A DNA stretch of 64,000 nucleotides, taken from contig NZ_WBKP01000011.1 of the NCBI RefSeq assembly GCF_009602465.1, forward strand, positions 29,713-93,712, read 5' to 3'. The stretch comes from Cumulibacter manganitolerans. GTDB lineage: Bacteria > Actinomycetota > Actinomycetes > Mycobacteriales > Antricoccaceae. The notes beneath the pieces were generated by a model that searched no databases, was not told the origin of the DNA, and saw only the letters and a program-made list of their open reading frames with translations. The translations under genes were made by a program, and so were the position numbers. Below are positions 62,452 through 64,000 of the stretch, piece after piece (positions within the stretch are counted from its first letter, which is position 1; each line of letters begins with the position of its first letter).

Positions 62452-62805
62452 ATGCCCAGCTTCGACGTACGCATGGTGGTACTCAGCACCGACGACCTCG
62501 ATGAGTCGATTCGCTTCTATACCGAGACTCTGGGGATGCCGCTGAAGTTTCGCGACGGCGCGCACTACGCGGCGCTCGACGGCGGGTCGGTGACCCTCGC
62601 CCTGGCCACTTCCGTGGACCACCCCGCTCACGGCCGCGTGGTTCCGGGCATCAAGACCGATGACGTCGACGCGGCGGCGAAGGCGATCGAGGAGAACGGC
62701 GGCGCGATCATCAAGGCGCCGTACGACGACGCGCACGAGCGCCGCGCCGTCGTGTACGACAACCAGGGCAACGGCCTGGTCTTCTACAGCCCCCTGCAGA
62801 GGTAG
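62452..62805 (+). CDS. VOC (glyoxalase/bleomycin-resistance) superfamily protein
   Basis: This 117-residue vicinal-oxygen-chelate protein has RMVVLSTDDLDESIRFYTETLGM at the N-terminus and the second half GRVVPGIKTDDVDAAAKAIEENGGAIIKAPYDD...AVVYDNQGNGLVFYSP. Paired betaalphabeta modules are clear. Metal ligands are weakly conserved, so the role (dioxygenase, glyoxalase or binding protein) is unassigned. The start ATG 62452 follows AAGGAGAAGG. Confidence 0.82.
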   Translation: MPSFDVRMVVLSTDDLDESIRFYTETLGMPLKFRDGAHYAALDGGSVTLALATSVDHPAHGRVVPGIKTDDVDAAAKAIEENGGAIIKAPYDDAHERRAVVYDNQGNGLVFYSPLQR

Positions 62806-63028
62806 CAGCCCAAGCGTCCTTCGGGTCGCCCCGTCTCTCAAGCACCTCCACGGTCGCCGCCCTCGCGCCGACGGTCGCCGACAAGCCTTGTCTTGGTGGT
62901 CGAGCGCCCCCACTCCTTGGTCGTCGAGCGAGCGAGCCTCTAGGGCGAGCACCGTGACGGCCTCGGCCTAGGTGCCTGGTTCCGCACCCCAGACGCTGCA
63001 CAATTCGGCACCTTGAGGGAGCCCTTTC

Positions 63029-63111
63029 CTTGGTCGTCGAGCGAGCGAGCCCCCTGGGGCGAGCGATGTCGAGACGCCGGGAGCCGACAATGTCCCCGGT
63101 GCGCACCGTGG
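63029..63111 (+). repeat. Intergenic repeat copy A
   Basis: It contains CTTGGTCGTCGAGCGAGCGA, the hairpin GCCCCCTGGGGC and ATGTCGAGACGCC, and ends CGGTGCGCACCGTGG. It is highly similar to copy B 16 bp downstream. Confidence 0.7.
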
Positions 63112-63126
63112 CCGAGCGGGCCCCCT

Positions 63127-63210
63127 CTTGATCGTCGAGCGAAGCGAGCCCCCTGGGGCGAGCGATGCCGAGACGCCGGAAGCCGACAATGTCGCCGGTG
63201 CGCGCGGTGG
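63127..63210 (+). repeat. Intergenic repeat copy B
   Basis: It matches copy A except for about ten base changes and a one-base insertion near GCGAAGCGAG. Together the copies form a direct repeat upstream of a 13E12-type gene, as seen near such mobile genes in mycobacteria. Confidence 0.7.
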
Positions 63211-63302
63211 TCGTCCACAGGTGGCCGGTTGTGCACAGATCCCTGCTGTAGCGGGATTCTGGCGCGGAAATCTTGTCGGTGCCGGTCCGTAGATTCCGGG
63301 GC

Positions 63303-64000
63303 ATGATCAGCAGCCCGCCCGTGACGGCCCCGGGAGCCGACGTGGCCTCGCCGGTGGCGGTGGTGCGCGGCGCGTGGCTGGCGGTGCAGCAGCTCGCCCT
63401 CGACGCCGCGGCGGCCGGCACGGCGGATGCGGCTGCGGAGTCAGCCGACCAGGGACTGGGCAGCGTGAGCGATGCGGGCCTGATCGACATGCTCGGTGAT
63501 CTGCGGCGGCTACGCGCCGCGGTGGCCGCGGTCGAGGCACACGTGCAGGTCGCGTTCGACACCTCACTCCGCGGTGCCGCTCTCGCGGCGGGCGCGACGC
63601 GGGCCGATGCCGGCAAGGGCATCGCCGAGCAGGTCGCCCTCGCCCGCGGCGTGTCCCCGTGGCGGGCCGCGAACGACCTCGCCCTCGCCAAGGGCCTGGT
63701 CCGCGAATTGCCGCGCACGCTCGCGCTGCTGACCGGTGCCGCGATCGGCGAGCAGGCCGCGCAGAACGTCGCCCGCGAGACCGTCTGCCTGATGCCCGAG
63801 GACCGCGCCACGGTCGACGAGAAGCTGAGCGAGCGGCTGGGCGGGATGAGCCCGAAACGCGCGGCGGCGACCGCCCGCGCGGAGGCCGCGAAGGTCGATG
63901 CGGAGTCGGTGGTGCGGCGCATTCGGATGGCCGAGCGTGATCGCTGCGTCACGCTCCGGCCGGCGCCGGATGCGATGGTGTATCTCAGCGCGCTGCTGCC
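63303..64000 (+). CDS. DUF222/13E12-type protein, N-terminal part (runs off the window)
   Basis: At least 232 codons are present with no stop before the window end. The product starts MISSPPVTAPGADVAS and shows the long Ala/Arg-rich helical N-terminal region of DUF222 proteins: LGDLRRLRAAVAAVEAHVQVAFD, ARGVSPWRAANDLALAKGLV and ERLGGMSPKRAAATARAEA. Full-length relatives usually end in an HNH endonuclease domain, which would lie outside this window. They are multicopy in mycobacteria (13E12 family) and may be selfish elements. Neighbouring direct repeats fit that idea. Confidence 0.82.
   Translation, partial: MISSPPVTAPGADVASPVAVVRGAWLAVQQLALDAAAAGTADAAAESADQGLGSVSDAGLIDMLGDLRRLRAAVAAVEAHVQVAFDTSLRGAALAAGATRADAGKGIAEQVALARGVSPWRAANDLALAKGLVRELPRTLALLTGAAIGEQAAQNVARETVCLMPEDRATVDEKLSERLGGMSPKRAAATARAEAAKVDAESVVRRIRMAERDRCVTLRPAPDAMVYLSALL

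Larger units (their letters stand above)
62806..63302. other. 497-bp intergenic stretch of degenerate direct repeats
   Basis: No gene was seen. It contains two long repeat copies at 63029-63111 and 63127-63210, a shorter copy near 62916-62950 and a half copy near 62892. Each unit has TCGTCGAGCGA and a GCCCC-CT-GGGGC hairpin. A Pro/Arg-rich short frame exists but looks like repeat shadow. It leads into the 13E12-type gene. Confidence 0.65.

Overview
The window is one 64-kb stretch of a high-GC actinobacterial chromosome. The evidence is the very GC-rich codon use, a mycothiol gene (mshB), an F420-type luciferase-like oxidoreductase, actinobacterial DapC/DapD/DapE, a DUF3117 protein, a 13E12-type (DUF222) gene, and gene order that follows the Mycobacterium Rv1177-Rv1232 region in several blocks: fdxA-dapC, dapD/dapE, LOG-folP2, DUF3117-glgA/glgC, and O-methyltransferase-sigE-rseA-htrA-tatB-mrp-MgtE-like. 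It is not a typical Mycobacterium or Streptomyces. I would guess a Geodermatophilales/Frankiales-like or related soil lineage, with low confidence. I saw no rRNA, tRNA, prophage or CRISPR array.

Region 1-17,900 holds stand-alone stress, transport and lipid genes. They include a partial recQ at the left edge, arfB, a DHFR-like reductase, hchA, an AhpD-like protein, a TetR regulator with an SPW membrane protein, corA, an epoxide-hydrolase-like/FUSC/tyrosine-phosphatase operon, a DUF488 protein, a DHA2 drug exporter, an acyl-CoA ligase coupled to a DUF429 protein, a secreted GDSL esterase and kup. Region 17,900-27,100 holds typA, mshB, a LuxR-type regulator beside a 44-residue secreted Cys peptide, fdxA-dapC, an NmrA-like reductase, an enoyl-CoA hydratase and dapD. 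Region 27,100-31,600 is a cyclic-di-GMP/exopolysaccharide operon (MASE1-like-PAS-GGDEF-EAL protein, family 2 glycosyltransferase, one-TM partner).

Region 31,600-48,300 is conserved actinobacterial core. It runs from dapE through a lipoprotein, a WrbA-like flavoprotein, LOG, folP, a DivIVA-like protein, DUF3117 and the glycogen genes to the SigE envelope-stress block. That block is interrupted by two malyl-CoA-lyase/CitE-type genes between htrA and tatB, and is followed by mrp, a DUF1003 protein and an MgtE-N/CBS protein. Region 48,300-62,800 holds a receptor Ser/Thr kinase, a flavin oxidase, an acyl-CoA dehydrogenase, an aldehyde dehydrogenase, an F420-type oxidoreductase, a lipoate ligase, trhO, a small HTH/ClpN-domain operon with its own operator array, an M20 amidohydrolase, pirin, a zinc-ribbon protein with seven 14-residue repeats, and a VOC protein. 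The right end carries intergenic repeats and the start of a 13E12/DUF222 gene.

The most promising undescribed items are the LuxR/secreted-peptide pair (21.5-22.7 kb), the HTH/ClpN pair with alternating GTCAA half-sites (58.7-59.4 kb), the cyclic-di-GMP polysaccharide operon, the 14-residue repeat zinc-ribbon protein, and an inverted double-stem palindromic element shared by two convergent intergenic gaps.
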